A DNA stretch of 64,000 bases from Paenibacillus sp. PvR098 (lineage in GTDB: Bacteria; Bacillota; Bacilli; Paenibacillales; NBRC-103111): positions 3,166,501 to 3,230,500 of the forward strand of contig NZ_JAFIBU010000001.1 in assembly GCF_017833255.1 (NCBI RefSeq), written 5' to 3'. Below, piece after piece: positions 50,319 to 61,454 of the stretch (position 1 is its first letter; the number at the start of each line of letters is the position of its first letter). Below the pieces are notes generated by a model that did no database searches, had not been told where the DNA came from, and saw nothing but the letters and a program-made list of their open reading frames with translations. Position numbers and translations under genes: made by a program.

Positions 50319-52165
50319 CCGGTCGTCTCCTCCTGTTGGTACGAGAGTGTGAACGTGACCCGCGTCCCCTGGTCGAGCTCCGAATCCAAATGAATCGTTC
50401 CGCCGTGGGCTTTTACTATTTCCCGGGCAATCGATAAACCAAGACCCGTACCACCCATGCTGCGCGACCGGGCCTTATCGACCCGGTAAAAACGCTCAAA
50501 AATTCGGCTTAAATCTTTACGCGGTATCCCTATGCCATTATCTTGCACAGAGATTTCCAGTACTGCCGGAGCCGGTCTTGTAGCATGAATGCGGATGTGC
50601 CCTTCGTCAGCCGTATATTTAATCGCATTCGATACGAGATTATCCAGTACCTGATCAATGCGATCCCGATCGAGCATAATCTCGCCAACACCAGGCTCCA
50701 CTTCCAAATCAACAGCAATCGACCGCTGCTCCAGCTGAAAAGAAAATCGATCCGCCACTTCCTCCAGCATTTCAGCCACATCCGTCGTTTCCTTGCTGAT
50801 AATGGCCTGTTTCGAATCGAGACGGGACAGCTGCAGCAGGTCGGTTACGAGCCGAATCATCCGCTCAGTCTCGTTACGCGCCACGCCTACGAACTTGGTC
50901 GCCAACTGCGGCTCCTCAATCGCTCCGTCCTCCAAGGCTTCCAGATAGCTTTTAATCGTCGTCAGCGGCGTTCTTAGCTCGTGAGATACATTTGCCACGA
51001 ACTCCCGGCGTGACTGCTCAAGCTTCTCCTGTTCGGTTACATCCTGCAGGACGGCAATCGTTCCGGCTGCGCCTTTTCCTTTACTGTAAATCGTGGTGAA
51101 CGTCACGCGCACGAACAGCGGCTCCTCCTCCGGTTCATGGTATAACTGCAGCATCATCAACCGGTCACCGTTCTCTTCCTTGATGTGAGCTGTCTCCGGA
51201 GTCAGGCTCAGCAACTCTCCAAGGTGCATGCCCAGCGTCGTATCCTCATTCACCTTCAAGATTTGCTTGGCTCTTCGGTTGATCACAATCACACGCCCAT
51301 GGTCATCCGTCGCGATCAATCCGTCGTTCATGTTGGATAATATCGAGGCCAGCTTCTCCTTCTCCTCTTCGTTCAGCGATAAGGCTTCCCGAAGCCGTTC
51401 CACCATGATATTGAATGTGGTCCCGAGCTGACCGATCTCGTCTTGTCCCATGACCCGAACCTGCTCTTCAAAATCAAACCGCCCCTCCGCAACCGCCGTA
51501 GCCTGCCTCGTAATCGCCTTAATCGGTTTCGTAATCGTCGCCGACAAAATGACACCAAGCAGCGCCGTAAGCGCAAGCGCAATGAGCGTACCCGATATGA
51601 AGAAACGGTTGATCCGGTTCATCGTATCGTATACCTCTTCCATCGAAGCGATGATATACACCGCACCGAGCACCCTGACCCCGGATCCGATCGGTTTAGC
51701 GATGACCACCTTACGCACTCCGTCAAAATCCGTAAACATGCGCTGGTTATCCTTAATGCCCTGCAGCGCCCGTGTGACCTCGGTTTGCGTATTTTTGTTG
51801 CCCACCACCGATTGATTCGTCATCAACGAGGTGGTGAGGACCACGCCGCCCGCATCAATCACCTGAATTTCCGCATTGCTGATGACAAACAATCGGTTGA
51901 CGAACTCGTTCAAGTCCGCATACGATCTCTTCGTGGTTTCGGTGTTCTTGTTATCTTGGCTTTCACTTAAATACGTCTCCGCATACTGAGCGAGCAGCTG
52001 CGCCTGCTTATTGCGATTATCCATAAAATCGCTTTTGAGCGAGCCTTCCAGCGTTCGAATGAAATAAACGCCGATGAGCTGCATCGCAATCAGAATCAGC
52101 AACACGTAAATAATTATCAGCTTGGCTTGAATCGATTGAAAAAAACGGATGCGTCCTTTTTGCAT
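50315..52165 (-). CDS. walK: Sensor histidine kinase WalK
   Basis: 616 residues: two spans enclosing an extracellular PAS-like domain, HAMP (about 205-260), PAS (about 265-375), HisKA with phospho-acceptor His in FVANVSHELRTPLTTIKSYL, and HATPase with NAIKYT, DNGIGIP and GTGLGLSI. Essential kinase for cell-wall homeostasis in Firmicutes; phosphorylates WalR. It starts 15 bases after walR. Confidence 0.96.
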   Translation of the reverse strand: MQKGRIRFFQSIQAKLIIIYVLLILIAMQLIGVYFIRTLEGSLKSDFMDNRNKQAQLLAQYAETYLSESQDNKNTETTKRSYADLNEFVNRLFVISNAEIQVIDAGGVVLTTSLMTNQSVVGNKNTQTEVTRALQGIKDNQRMFTDFDGVRKVVIAKPIGSGVRVLGAVYIIASMEEVYDTMNRINRFFISGTLIALALTALLGVILSATITKPIKAITRQATAVAEGRFDFEEQVRVMGQDEIGQLGTTFNIMVERLREALSLNEEEKEKLASILSNMNDGLIATDDHGRVIVINRRAKQILKVNEDTTLGMHLGELLSLTPETAHIKEENGDRLMMLQLYHEPEEEPLFVRVTFTTIYSKGKGAAGTIAVLQDVTEQEKLEQSRREFVANVSHELRTPLTTIKSYLEALEDGAIEEPQLATKFVGVARNETERMIRLVTDLLQLSRLDSKQAIISKETTDVAEMLEEVADRFSFQLEQRSIAVDLEVEPGVGEIMLDRDRIDQVLDNLVSNAIKYTADEGHIRIHATRPAPAVLEISVQDNGIGIPRKDLSRIFERFYRVDKARSRSMGGTGLGLSIAREIVKAHGGTIHLDSELDQGTRVTFTLSYQQEETTG

Positions 52166-52180
52166 CAGTACCGCCCCTGC

Positions 52181-52915
52181 CTAATAACTGCCAGCGTTTG
52201 TTTTCGGATTGCGCATCATGTAGCCGAGCCCCCGCCGGGTGATAATATATTCCGGACGGCTCGGATCGTCCTCGAGCTTCTCCCTAAGCCGGCGGATCGT
52301 CACGTCCACCGTACGTACATCCCCGAAATATTCGAAGCCCCACACGGCTTGAAGCAGGTGCTCTCGCGTCATGACCTTTCCGCTGTTCTTGGCCATATAC
52401 TGCACCAATTCAAATTCCCGGTGAGTGAGATCGAGCGGTACGCCGTCCTTATAGACCACATACATATCTGTGTCGATGAACAAGCTGAGAATTCGGAAGC
52501 CTTGCCGAGGCTGCTCCTCCTCCTGGGACTGAGCCGCAGGAGCTACCGCCGCCTTCGTCTGCCTTCGCAGATGCGCCTTCACCCGGGCGAGCAGCTCGCG
52601 CGTACCAAAAGGCTTCGTCACATAATCGTCGGCTCCGAGCTCAAGGCCCAGCACCTTATCAATCTCATTATCCTTGGCCGTCAGCATGATGATCGGCGTA
52701 TTCAGCTTTACCCTTACCTCACGGCACACGTCCATGCCGTCCTTCACCGGCAGCATCAGATCCAGCAGGATTAAATCCGGTTCCTCAGCATAAGCCAATT
52801 CGACTGCCGCTCCGCCATCATAAGCGCAGATTACCTCGTGCCCTTCTTTTTCCAAGTTAAATTTCAATATATCCGCAATCGGTTGTTCGTCGTCTACAAC
52901 GAGAATTTTCGCCAT
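52181..52915 (-). CDS. walR: Response regulator WalR
   Basis: 244 residues of the OmpR/PhoB class. Receiver domain with phospho-acceptor Asp in [15 protein letters not shown] and Lys in DYVTKPFG; winged helix ending [21 protein letters not shown] and [13 protein letters not shown] linker of about 20 residues rich in Ala, Gln and Glu separates the two. First gene of walRKHIJ; GAAGGAA precedes the ATG. It controls autolysin and cell-wall genes, perhaps including the M23 gene just upstream. Confidence 0.97.
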   Translation of the reverse strand: MAKILVVDDEQPIADILKFNLEKEGHEVICAYDGGAAVELAYAEEPDLILLDLMLPVKDGMDVCREVRVKLNTPIIMLTAKDNEIDKVLGLELGADDYVTKPFGTRELLARVKAHLRRQTKAAVAPAAQSQEEEQPRQGFRILSLFIDTDMYVVYKDGVPLDLTHREFELVQYMAKNSGKVMTREHLLQAVWGFEYFGDVRTVDVTIRRLREKLEDDPSRPEYIITRRGLGYMMRNPKTNAGSY

Positions 52916-52999
52916 TTCGTTCCTTCACCGCCTGTCAAAGACTAACAGCTGTTCATGGGAAGCTATTCACCTATTTTACCACAACTTGAAGTAAAAAGA

Positions 53000-53041
53000 G
53001 ACATGGAGACGCTGGGCGTACTGCCCTGCTTTCTCCATGTC
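53000..53041 (-). terminator. Terminator after the M23 gene
   Basis: Minus-strand GACATGGAGA / TCTCCATGTC stem followed by TCTTTTTAC; the loop carries a smaller GGGC/GCCC pairing. Confidence 0.8.
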
Positions 53042-53067
53042 CCATCATCTACGTGCCGATCGCCAGC

Positions 53068-54639
53068 TTAGCGGTTTAAAAATTTAAGAGGATTTTGCGG
53101 CGATTGATCGCGCAAAATTTCAAAGTGCAGATGCACTCCAGTGGAATCCCCGGTGCTGCCCATCGTTCCGATCTTTTCGCCTTTCTCCACGATGGCACCA
53201 TTGGTCGTTTCAACCTTGCTTAGATGCGCATACAACGTACGGTATCCATTCATATGATCGATAATGACCAATTTCCCGTATCCGTCCTTCACGCCTGCAA
53301 ACTCAACCTTGCCATTATCGGATGCGAGGATATTGCGGTTCCCTGTCAAATCAATCCCTTTATGGAAAGCGCCCCAACGCATACCGTATGTGCTGGAAAT
53401 CGAAGCGGAAACGACCGGCCATGCGAACTTACCCGAACCTTCCCCACGTACAACCTTGGTTCCTCTCTTCACGACGGCCTTCACAGGCTGCTGGACGATT
53501 TCTTCGCTTAACACGCTCTCTTCCTCCATTAGCCCGTTTACCTTAGTCAGCTGGAGGGTCACTTTCTTCAAGCCTTGCTTACCTTCGGCAAGCACCTGCG
53601 TCTCACCGAGACGCAAACTATCGTCCTGTTTGTATTCCGTTTCGTATTGAATCTCCTGATTTTCCACAACCTTCTCTACCGTCCGCACGGACAGTGCCGG
53701 CTGCAGAACGGTGAGGTCAAGCTGTTCGCCGACTTTGATCATGTCGTTAGAGATCCAAGGGTTATTCTGATAAATGACCTGCTTCGGAATATTCAGCTTC
53801 TTGGCGATGCATGATACGCAGTCACCGTCTTCCACCGTATATTTCGTAGGCTGCACATTGCCCTTCTCCAGCTTATTCAGAAGCTCGTCCGGCTTCATGA
53901 GCTGGTCTGGCTCGATTTGTAACTCCTTCATTTCCACATTCTGCACAAAATCCGCTTTTTGCAGCTCCGTCTCAACCGGAACGCTGCTTTCAGGAGCTGC
54001 CGACAATATGCCAACCTTCCCTGGCTCTTTCTTCTGCTGTATGGAAGCAATGGCGTTCGCTTTAATCTGCTCCAGGATTTGCTTGGCGGTCGCCTGGTCC
54101 TTCACGATGCCTACCGGCTTACCATCCACCAATAGCTGTACCCCTACAGGATAAGCCGAAAAATAACGATCCAACTGCTGAAGAACGGCTTGATCGTCTG
54201 CCTTTGTTCCAAAAACCCGATCCGTGGTCAATTCGAGCCTCGGTTCCTGCACGACCATGCGGATGTCCTTACCGTTGCTTGCCAGCTGCTCCCGCTTCTG
54301 CTGCTTGAACTGCTCCACCATCGCCGGATCCGAAACGGTTCCGACTGAGTCGCCATTCGCATATACATGATAGATATCCTTCATGTTCGCTTGGACGTAC
54401 TGATTCCCGCTCCAGGCTACAACAGCAATTAAACCTAATGTGGATACGGACTTGATCACTAGCCATTTATGTTCAATCATACGATTTTTGATTTGGATAA
54501 GTGCGGTTGTTCCTTGTTCCTTTGTCACCGGTTCGATCCTTAAGCCCTCAGCCAAGCTGTCGGATCCATTCTGAGCCCCAGAATTTCGAAGCTTTTTCAG
54601 CAGGCCCTTGAATTGATCCATAATCTTGAAAACTGTCAT
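53068..54639 (-). CDS. LysM-G5-M23 peptidoglycan endopeptidase
   Basis: 523 residues. One membrane span near residue 60 (WLVIKSVSTLGLIAVVAWSG), LysM at about 265-312 (KYTVEDGDCVSCIAKKLNIP), G5 domain at about 315-395 and peptidase M23 at about 400-523 with zinc ligands in FHKGIDL and HLHFE. It hydrolyses cross-links in the cell wall and is held at the membrane. GGAGAAG precedes the ATG. Such genes are often WalR targets; proximity to walRK fits this, but no WalR box was verified. Confidence 0.92.
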   Translation of the reverse strand: MTVFKIMDQFKGLLKKLRNSGAQNGSDSLAEGLRIEPVTKEQGTTALIQIKNRMIEHKWLVIKSVSTLGLIAVVAWSGNQYVQANMKDIYHVYANGDSVGTVSDPAMVEQFKQQKREQLASNGKDIRMVVQEPRLELTTDRVFGTKADDQAVLQQLDRYFSAYPVGVQLLVDGKPVGIVKDQATAKQILEQIKANAIASIQQKKEPGKVGILSAAPESSVPVETELQKADFVQNVEMKELQIEPDQLMKPDELLNKLEKGNVQPTKYTVEDGDCVSCIAKKLNIPKQVIYQNNPWISNDMIKVGEQLDLTVLQPALSVRTVEKVVENQEIQYETEYKQDDSLRLGETQVLAEGKQGLKKVTLQLTKVNGLMEEESVLSEEIVQQPVKAVVKRGTKVVRGEGSGKFAWPVVSASISSTYGMRWGAFHKGIDLTGNRNILASDNGKVEFAGVKDGYGKLVIIDHMNGYRTLYAHLSKVETTNGAIVEKGEKIGTMGSTGDSTGVHLHFEILRDQSPQNPLKFLNR

Positions 54640-54873
54640 CTTCTTCTCCTTTTAAGCCGTTTTTTGCCGCATTGGAAAGCCAGCCGTGCCGTACAGCACG
54701 AACCTACTGCTTTCTTGGGACTACTGCACATAAAAACACCTAAAAATAGGGATAATAACCAAAGTGCCCAAACTACTTAATAAATTTACCATAACCAATC
54801 TATCAATTTCAACCAAACCGCATATGATCTCTCATTTTCGGAGGAAAATCTGACAGGAGTGTGAAGTAAAACT

Positions 54874-55134
54874 ATGGAAAATATCATAGCGGCTTTCCCT
54901 AACCGGAGCGATATGGAGCATGCCGCGGAGGCACTTCGGAAGCAAGGCGTCATCAATCTCAAGCTGGAACCGGCTGCTCCGGCCCCCGTAAGTGATCTGC
55001 CTGTTATGACACTAAACGAGGTGAGGAGCGCGTCCATGGAGGCTTGCGGCAAGCTGCAGGTTCTTGTGGAATCGTCAAGGCGGAGACAAGCGATGGACAC
55101 AATCAGTCGCTATGGCGGGGAATGTTCATTCTAA
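54874..55134 (+). CDS. Small protein of unknown function
   Basis: 86 residues. The pattern IIAAFPNRSDMEHAAEALRK then QGVINLKLEP resembles the alternating helix-strand start of small ferredoxin-like stress proteins. It lacks glycine-rich segments. The Shine-Dalgarno AGGAG is 14 bases from the ATG, rather far. A bidirectional terminator follows. Function unknown. Confidence 0.65.
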   Translation: MENIIAAFPNRSDMEHAAEALRKQGVINLKLEPAAPAPVSDLPVMTLNEVRSASMEACGKLQVLVESSRRRQAMDTISRYGGECSF

Positions 55135-55144
55135 CTCGAAGAAC

Positions 55145-55177
55145 AAAACTGGCCTTACCGTTCATCAGGCCAGTTTT
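55145..55177. terminator. Bidirectional terminator
   Basis: AAAACTGGCCT / AGGCCAGTTTT stem with an 11-base loop and T/A tracts on both sides, between two convergent genes. Confidence 0.85.
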
Positions 55178-55229
55178 TCGCTATACTATATATGCTTCTC
55201 ATATCACACCAAACGCCCCAAAACTAGGC

Positions 55230-55874
55230 TCAGGGCGCTCCAATCAGAGATTGCAGCTGCTGATATTCCCCCGGCTTTAAATGGGCTTGAAACAGCTGCT
55301 GCAGCTCTTTCAGCTCTGCTGCGGTAATTCCATCCTCCATAATGACTGAAATCCTCTGCATTTCCTCTTGAGGTAACCGGGAGATGAGGATAGAAAAAAT
55401 CTTCGCCTTGTTCTCCTCAGACAATTGCTCCTTCTTCTCAGCAAATTCTTCGCTTGAAACGACAACCCTTCTCTCTTCCTCCGGCAATTCAGCCTGTTCC
55501 GATTGCCGGTTCCAGACGGCCACCGCGTCCTCTGGAACCCGATAAGGGTCAACAAGGTCTTGGCTGCCCGGGCTTCCGCCCCCGCTTTTATTCGTTCCGG
55601 TCGCGGAGGAGGTGGACGGGCTTTCTTTAGCAGAAACAGCCAGGTCTTTTGTTTTTTTGTCCTCCTCCTCATTCATTCCTATGCCTAATTGTGCAGTAAA
55701 CCGGTTCACAAATCGGCTCCACTCCATCTTTTGATTTCCCGGACGCTGAATCTGATATTGGTCCAACAATACATTCACATACGCATTCACGGCGAGGAAA
55801 GTCATCACCACACAACATAAAGAGGTGACCACCGCGCTGATGCCCAGCTTCAGCATCCAGCTCATCCATTTCAT
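55230..55874 (-). CDS. Membrane-anchored protein of unknown function
   Basis: About 214 residues. One N-terminal span (ISAVVTSLCCVVMTFLAVNA), a low-complexity linker rich in Ser, Gly and Lys, and a C-terminal helical region (AKIFSILISRLPQEEMQRIS then MEDGITAAELKELQQLF) that resembles a spore- or wall-associated scaffold more than an enzyme. The start is uncertain between ATG codons at 55886 and 55874. Single gene between purA and the small plus-strand gene. Confidence 0.75.
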   Translation of the reverse strand: MKWMSWMLKLGISAVVTSLCCVVMTFLAVNAYVNVLLDQYQIQRPGNQKMEWSRFVNRFTAQLGIGMNEEEDKKTKDLAVSAKESPSTSSATGTNKSGGGSPGSQDLVDPYRVPEDAVAVWNRQSEQAELPEEERRVVVSSEEFAEKKEQLSEENKAKIFSILISRLPQEEMQRISVIMEDGITAAELKELQQLFQAHLKPGEYQQLQSLIGAP

Positions 55875-55965
55875 GGCTCTGCCCATCTCCCATCGGTCCT
55901 TGTTGGTCTATTCTCAGTATTGACCTTTTTCTGGGAAATCAACCGGGCTATGAGATGCATATATG

Positions 55966-56011
55966 CAAAAAGCCCTGCACTCCTTCATCAGGAGAACAGG
56001 GCCCTCTTTTT
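55966..56011 (-). terminator. Terminator of purA
   Basis: Minus-strand stem of GGGCCCTG and CAGGGC with an inner CTCCT/AGGAG pairing, then TTTTTG. Confidence 0.8.
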
Positions 56012-56027
56012 CATATCATGATTAGAA

Positions 56028-57311
56028 TTAGTAAATTGGCTTCACCAGGTTGGTTTGCTCACGGTTACGCCCAACGGAGAAAATCGCAATCGGAATCCCA
56101 GTCAGCTCGGACACTCGCTCAATGTACCGTCTTGCGTTCTCCGGCAAATCCTCAAGCTTGCGAACGTTGGACAAATCCTCGGTCCAGCCCGGCAGCTCCT
56201 CATACACCGCTTCGCATTCAGCCAACATCTTCAAGCTGGCCGGATAATGCTCGATGATTTCACCGCGGTATTTATAGGCCGTACAAATCTTCACTTTGTC
56301 CAGACCGGCCAGCACATCAAGCGAGTTCAAAGACAAGCCAGTAATCCCACTCACCCGGCGGGCATGGCGGACAACGACACTATCGAACCAGCCGACGCGG
56401 CGCGGTCTTCCGGTAACCGTACCATACTCATTGCCGCGTTCACGAATCCAGTCACCGGTTTCATTCTGTTGTTCTGTTGGGAACGGACCATCTCCGACAC
56501 GCGTTGTGTAGGATTTGGCTACACCGATGATTTGCTGAATTTTGGACGGACCCACACCGGATCCGATACAAACGCCGCCCGCAGAAGGATTTGAAGATGT
56601 AACATAAGGATACGTTCCTTGGTCGATATCCAGCATGACACCCTGTGCGCCCTCGAACAGCACCTTCTTGCCATCATCGATCAGATCATTGAGAACAACC
56701 GATGTATCCGTGACGTAAGGGCGGATTTTCTCCGCATATTCGAGATATTCCTCAATGATCGAATCGGCATCGAGACCTTTGGATCCGTACACTTGTTCGA
56801 TCAATACGTTTTTCTCTTCGACCATCTGACGAACCTTCCGTTCAAACTCCTCCGCATCCATCAAATCAGCGATGCGAATTCCGTTACGAGCGGCTTTATC
56901 CATGTAGCAAGGACCGATCCCCTTACGGGTCGTTCCGATCTTGTTGTCGCCCTTACGCTCTTCCTCTAAACCGTCCAGCAGAAGGTGATAAGGCATAATA
57001 ACGTGGGCCCGGTCACTGATGCGCAGATTGTTCGTCGTAAAGCCGTTTTCGTTAATGTAGCGAATTTCTTCGAGCAGTGCTCCTGGATTGATGACCATAC
57101 CATTACCGATGATACAAATTTTATCTTCATAAAAAATGCCCGATGGAATCATCGTAAGCTTATACTTTTTATCATTAATAAGAATCGTATGTCCTGCATT
57201 GTTGCCTCCTTGATAACGAGCAACAACTTCTGCAGACTCTGCCAGAAAGTCGGTAATCTTCCCTTTACCTTCGTCTCCCCATTGGGTTCCGACAACTACT
57301 ACCGTTGACAT
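56028..57311 (-). CDS. purA: Adenylosuccinate synthetase
   Basis: 427 residues. Condenses IMP and aspartate with GTP to make adenylosuccinate, the first step to [17 protein letters not shown] (GTP loop with catalytic Asp), NNAGHTI (catalytic His), GIGPCYMDK and TRPRR-type loop [11 protein letters not shown] are all present. ATG at 57311 has GGGGGTAA upstream. The 57318-57577 gap carries its promoter region; no purine riboswitch is visible. Confidence 0.97.
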   Translation of the reverse strand: MSTVVVVGTQWGDEGKGKITDFLAESAEVVARYQGGNNAGHTILINDKKYKLTMIPSGIFYEDKICIIGNGMVINPGALLEEIRYINENGFTTNNLRISDRAHVIMPYHLLLDGLEEERKGDNKIGTTRKGIGPCYMDKAARNGIRIADLMDAEEFERKVRQMVEEKNVLIEQVYGSKGLDADSIIEEYLEYAEKIRPYVTDTSVVLNDLIDDGKKVLFEGAQGVMLDIDQGTYPYVTSSNPSAGGVCIGSGVGPSKIQQIIGVAKSYTTRVGDGPFPTEQQNETGDWIRERGNEYGTVTGRPRRVGWFDSVVVRHARRVSGITGLSLNSLDVLAGLDKVKICTAYKYRGEIIEHYPASLKMLAECEAVYEELPGWTEDLSNVRKLEDLPENARRYIERVSELTGIPIAIFSVGRNREQTNLVKPIY

Positions 57312-57577
57312 ATTCACTTACCCCCGTGAGGTGGAAACCACCTGTTATTTGCCTTTTAGACGCAATACACCACTGATTAGTTTAGCAGTACCGCTCTGTA
57401 AAGTCAATAAAACGAACAATAAACTTAACCAATTGCCCATTGTTCGGAAATCATTCATATGTAGAGAGACTACAGCGGTAACCTTCCGTTTGGTCCACTG
57501 TAGTACGCATATTCTTTTTTGGCCTGTCCATTTCATAGAAAGTGTTCCCCGTGCAACAGGAATACCGGCGCACAATC

Positions 57578-58936
57578 TTACCGCGCCATAGCTAGCTCCT
57601 GATGGGATCGGTCTAGGCTTACAAACTTGTTATAATTTTTCAGGAAGGCGAGCTCCACCGTCCCGACCGGACCATTCCGCTGCTTTGCGATAATGATCTC
57701 GATAATGTTCTTCTTCTCCGACTCTTTGTCGTAATAGTCGTCACGGTACAAGAATGCCACAATATCGGCATCCTGCTCGATCGATCCCGATTCCCGAAGG
57801 TCAGACATCATCGGTCGCTTATCCTGCCGCTGCTCCACACCCCGACTCAACTGAGACAGCGCGATAACCGGAACGTCTAGCTCACGCGCAATCTGTTTCA
57901 GCGTCCGGGAAATCTCCGATACCTCTTGTTGACGGTTATCACCTTTGCCGCGTCCGTGAATGAGCTGCAGATAGTCGATCAGGATCATTCCGAGCCCCTT
58001 CTCCTTCTTCAAGCGGCGGCACTTTGCCCGAATATCAGCTACCGTGACGGATGGGGAATCGTCAATATAGATATTAGCCTCAGAGAGCGAGCCGATGGCC
58101 ATCGTCAGCTTCTCCCAATCGTCCGGTTCCAAGAAGCCTGTCCGCATCCGACCTGCATCGACGTTCGCCTCCGCGCAAATCATCCGCTGCACAAGCTGAG
58201 GCGCACCCATCTCCAAACTGAAGATGGCGACGGTCTCTTTCTCGCGTACCCCGACATTCTGTGCAATATTCAAAGCGAACGCCGTCTTCCCTACGGAAGG
58301 CCGTGCCGCAACGATGATCAGGTCCGACCTCTGGAAGCCCGAGGTCATCTTGTCCAAGTCAGTAAAACCGGATCGAACCCCGGTGGTGCTCCCCTTCTGA
58401 TTGAAGAGGAACTCCACTTTGTCAAAGACCTCCATCAGCACATCCTTGATCGCGATGAAGCCTGAACCCGAACGAGCCTGCGAAATTTCCATAATGCGCT
58501 GTTCCGCGTCGCTCAAAAGTATTCCCACTTCATCTTCGCCGGAGTACCCGTTCGTAACAATCTGCGTAGCCGCACGGATCAAACGCCGCAGCATCGACTT
58601 CTCTTCTACAATCTGTGCATAGTAGTCGATGTTGGCTGCCGTAGGCACTGCATTGGCGAGCTCCGACAGATAGCTGATTCCCCCGACCTCCTCCAGCTGC
58701 TTCTTATCCTGCAGCCGGGCGGTCAGCGTAATAAGATCGACTGGCTCGTTTGCCTCCGCTATCTCGATCATGGCTTCGTAAATCCGCTGATGTGCACCGC
58801 GGTAGAAGTCGTCACTCGTCACCCGTTCCATCGACGTGACCAGCGCTTCGCCGTCAAGCAAAATAGCGCCGAGCACGGCCTGCTCGGCTTCTATATTCTG
58901 CGGAGGGATTCGATCCATAAACAAATTCTCGTTCAT
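57578..58936 (-). CDS. dnaB: Replicative DNA helicase DnaB
   Basis: 452 residues. N-terminal DnaB domain (IPPQNIEAEQAVLGAILLDG), then RecA-like motor with Walker A ARPSVGKTAFALNIA, IYIDDSPSVTV, Walker B MILIDYLQLI and QLSRGVEQRQDKRP. Hexameric 5'-3' helicase of the replication fork (called DnaC in B. subtilis). AGGAGGAG precedes the ATG. It lies after rplI and gdpP as in other Bacilli. Confidence 0.97.
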   Translation of the reverse strand: MNENLFMDRIPPQNIEAEQAVLGAILLDGEALVTSMERVTSDDFYRGAHQRIYEAMIEIAEANEPVDLITLTARLQDKKQLEEVGGISYLSELANAVPTAANIDYYAQIVEEKSMLRRLIRAATQIVTNGYSGEDEVGILLSDAEQRIMEISQARSGSGFIAIKDVLMEVFDKVEFLFNQKGSTTGVRSGFTDLDKMTSGFQRSDLIIVAARPSVGKTAFALNIAQNVGVREKETVAIFSLEMGAPQLVQRMICAEANVDAGRMRTGFLEPDDWEKLTMAIGSLSEANIYIDDSPSVTVADIRAKCRRLKKEKGLGMILIDYLQLIHGRGKGDNRQQEVSEISRTLKQIARELDVPVIALSQLSRGVEQRQDKRPMMSDLRESGSIEQDADIVAFLYRDDYYDKESEKKNIIEIIIAKQRNGPVGTVELAFLKNYNKFVSLDRSHQELAMAR

Positions 58937-59026
58937 CCGTTCTCCTCCTGATATTCAAGCTTCGAATACGGACAACAAGGCAAATAACGGACCAATGTCC
59001 GTTATCCGTTGCCTAAACAGGCTCCC

Positions 59027-59470
59027 TTACTCTTTCACCACGTGAACTTTCAGCTTCGCAGTCACTTCCGGGTGAAGCTTCACGACGACTTCCGTCACGC
59101 CCAGCGCGCGGATCGGTTCGTCCATCACGATCTTCCGCTTATCCAGTTTAATCCCCATCTTATCAACTGCTTCGGCCACCTGCTTGTTCGAAACGGCTCC
59201 GAACAAACGGCCGTCCGCCCCTGACTTCGCCTTCAGCTGAACGGTTAGCTCTCCCAGCTTCCGCCCAACCTCCTGCGCATCGGCCTTCTCCTGTGCCTTC
59301 TTCCGGTCCTCGGCTTTCTTCTGCTGATCCAGCACCTTCATGGATCCATCGGTAGCCGGAGCCGCCAGGTTTTGTTTGAATAAAAAATTATTAGCATAGC
59401 CCTCGGAAACTTCTTTTATTTCTCCTTTTTTTCCTTGGCCCTTCACATCTTTCAGCAATATCACTTTCAT
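59027..59470 (-). CDS. rplI: 50S ribosomal protein L9
   Basis: 147 residues. [20 protein letters not shown] at the N-terminus and NFLFKQNLA are diagnostic; the long central helix ([20 protein letters not shown]) joins two RNA-binding lobes. ATG overlaps the gdpP stop by 4 bases. Binds 23S rRNA near the L1 stalk. Confidence 0.97.
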   Translation of the reverse strand: MKVILLKDVKGQGKKGEIKEVSEGYANNFLFKQNLAAPATDGSMKVLDQQKKAEDRKKAQEKADAQEVGRKLGELTVQLKAKSGADGRLFGAVSNKQVAEAVDKMGIKLDKRKIVMDEPIRALGVTEVVVKLHPEVTAKLKVHVVKE

Positions 59471-61428
59471 TCGAGCAACCCCTCCTCTGCATGAATCTCA
59501 TTTAAAACTTGCTTGAGCCGCTGTGCAGCCTCTGCCACCGTACCTTCGATCTGCGTAGCCGCATTGGTCAAATGGCCGCCTCCGCCCATCTTCTCCATGA
59601 CCAGTTGGACGTTCATCTGTCCGAGCGATCTTGCACTGATCCCAATTAGACCGTCCGGTCTTTCGCTGATGACAAATGAGGCCATGATTCCCGTCATAGT
59701 TAACAATGTATCAGCAACTTGGGCTATGAGCAACTGAGAATATTTACGTCCCGACTCGTTTACCGCAAGCGCAATATGATCGAAGATGACGACTGCGTCC
59801 TTAATGACCTCGGCTTTTTGAATGAAATACTCCAAATCTTCCTTCAACAGCTGCTGGATCATAGATGAATCCGCTCCGTTCCGACGTAAGAAAGACGCCG
59901 CTTCAAACGTCCTTGCCCCCGTACGGAGACTAAAGCTTTTCGTATCCACGACAATACCCGCCAGCAAGGCCGTCGCATCAAGCACACCCATCGTGATACG
60001 CTCGTGAAAATATTGGAGCAGCTCCGTCACCAGCTCACATGTGGAAGATGCATAGGGCTCCATATAAACCAAAGTAGCGTCTTGAATGTAATCCTCACTG
60101 CGCCGGTGATGGTCCACAACCACCTTCCAAGGCGTCAACTGCAGCAGCCGTGGTTCCGGTGTCATCACCGCCCGATGCGTGTCCACGACAACGGCCAGAG
60201 ATCGCGAATTCGTAATCTGCAGCGCTTGTTCCGGGGTAATAAACCACCGGTTCAGCTTTTCGTCCTCGTAGATCGTCTCCATCAGCTTCTCGATGGAAGG
60301 ATTCACTCCCTCAAGCACAATATAACCTTCTTTGTTGCTGACATGCGCCATCTTCAATACGCCGATGGCTGCCCCGATCGCATCCATATCAGGATGTTTA
60401 TGGCCCATGATAATGACCTTATCGCAATCCTTAATCAGGTCGCGAAGCGCATGAGAAATCACTCGAGCCCTAACCCGCGTCCGCTTCTCGAGCGCATTGG
60501 AGCGTCCCCCATAGAATGACAGCCGCTCCCCTACCTTCACAGCAGCCTGGTCTCCTCCTCGGCCGAGCGCCATATCCAAGCTCGTTTGGGCCCAGTGCCC
60601 GAGCTCGGTTATAGATGCAGTGCCTGAAGCAATACCAATACTCAGCGTCAACGGCAGCTTATGCTCAATCGTAATATCGCGAACGTCATCCAGGATCTCA
60701 AAGCGAGATTGCTCCAACGCCTTCAGTCCTCTTTGGTCCATCAGTACGAGATACCGGTCCGAGGCGGTCCGGCGAAGATAGACATGATGCTTTTGAGCCC
60801 ATTCCGTAATTTCACCGGTGACTTTAGCCATCATGATGCTGCGTGTTTGGTCATCAAGCCCCTGTGTAGCTTCATCCAGATTGTCCAGCATCACGATACC
60901 CAGTGCAAGTTTCTCTTCGTCATAGCTGAGCTGAAGCGACTTCAGCTGCGTAATGTCGGTCAAATAAAGCAGCCGCTCTGCCGGATTGATCTGCACTTCA
61001 TAGATGCTGCTATTCATTGAAATTTCAAGCTTAAGTTCTTTATCCTTACGATTGTTGAGCGCTGGAAACAACTCCTGGAGGGATTCACCGATGAGTGAAT
61101 CCTTACCCAGCATCTGAGCTACGAAAGGGTTGTGCCACTCGATGACTTTATCCTCGTTGTAAAGCACAATGCCAAACGGTAGCCCGTGAATCACTTCGCT
61201 TCCCGCACGCTTGACCCGATGCGACAACGTGGACACATAGTGGTTTAAGTCCTCATGGAAAGCCTGCTCCGCCTTTAGTGTGTAATACCCGAGAATGCAG
61301 CACAAAATCAAGGCAATGAGAGCAATAACCCATTGGTATAGAAAAAGAGTCAAGGTCAAAGCGCTCAGCAAGACAAAAATCCATACAATATGCATCCCAT
61401 GCCATCGCTTCAACAGGAACTTCGGCAT
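59467..61428 (-). CDS. gdpP: Cyclic-di-AMP phosphodiesterase GdpP
   Basis: 653 residues: two N-terminal spans, a PAS domain (about 75-150), a degenerate GGDEF domain and a DHH-DHHA1 catalytic part with [20 protein letters not shown] and VVDHHRR. Hydrolyses c-di-AMP and so affects potassium and cell-wall homeostasis. The ATG at 61428 has TTAGGAG upstream, better than an ATG 30 bases earlier. Coupled to rplI. Confidence 0.95.
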   Translation of the reverse strand: MPKFLLKRWHGMHIVWIFVLLSALTLTLFLYQWVIALIALILCCILGYYTLKAEQAFHEDLNHYVSTLSHRVKRAGSEVIHGLPFGIVLYNEDKVIEWHNPFVAQMLGKDSLIGESLQELFPALNNRKDKELKLEISMNSSIYEVQINPAERLLYLTDITQLKSLQLSYDEEKLALGIVMLDNLDEATQGLDDQTRSIMMAKVTGEITEWAQKHHVYLRRTASDRYLVLMDQRGLKALEQSRFEILDDVRDITIEHKLPLTLSIGIASGTASITELGHWAQTSLDMALGRGGDQAAVKVGERLSFYGGRSNALEKRTRVRARVISHALRDLIKDCDKVIIMGHKHPDMDAIGAAIGVLKMAHVSNKEGYIVLEGVNPSIEKLMETIYEDEKLNRWFITPEQALQITNSRSLAVVVDTHRAVMTPEPRLLQLTPWKVVVDHHRRSEDYIQDATLVYMEPYASSTCELVTELLQYFHERITMGVLDATALLAGIVVDTKSFSLRTGARTFEAASFLRRNGADSSMIQQLLKEDLEYFIQKAEVIKDAVVIFDHIALAVNESGRKYSQLLIAQVADTLLTMTGIMASFVISERPDGLIGISARSLGQMNVQLVMEKMGGGGHLTNAATQIEGTVAEAAQRLKQVLNEIHAEEGLLE

Positions 61429-61454
61429 TTCATTCGCTCCTAATCCCTTTAAAG

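Noticed and set aside
57345-57575. Open frame of 76 codons in the purA-dnaB gap on the minus strand
   Set aside because: No ribosome site, no family resemblance and unusual composition; most likely chance.
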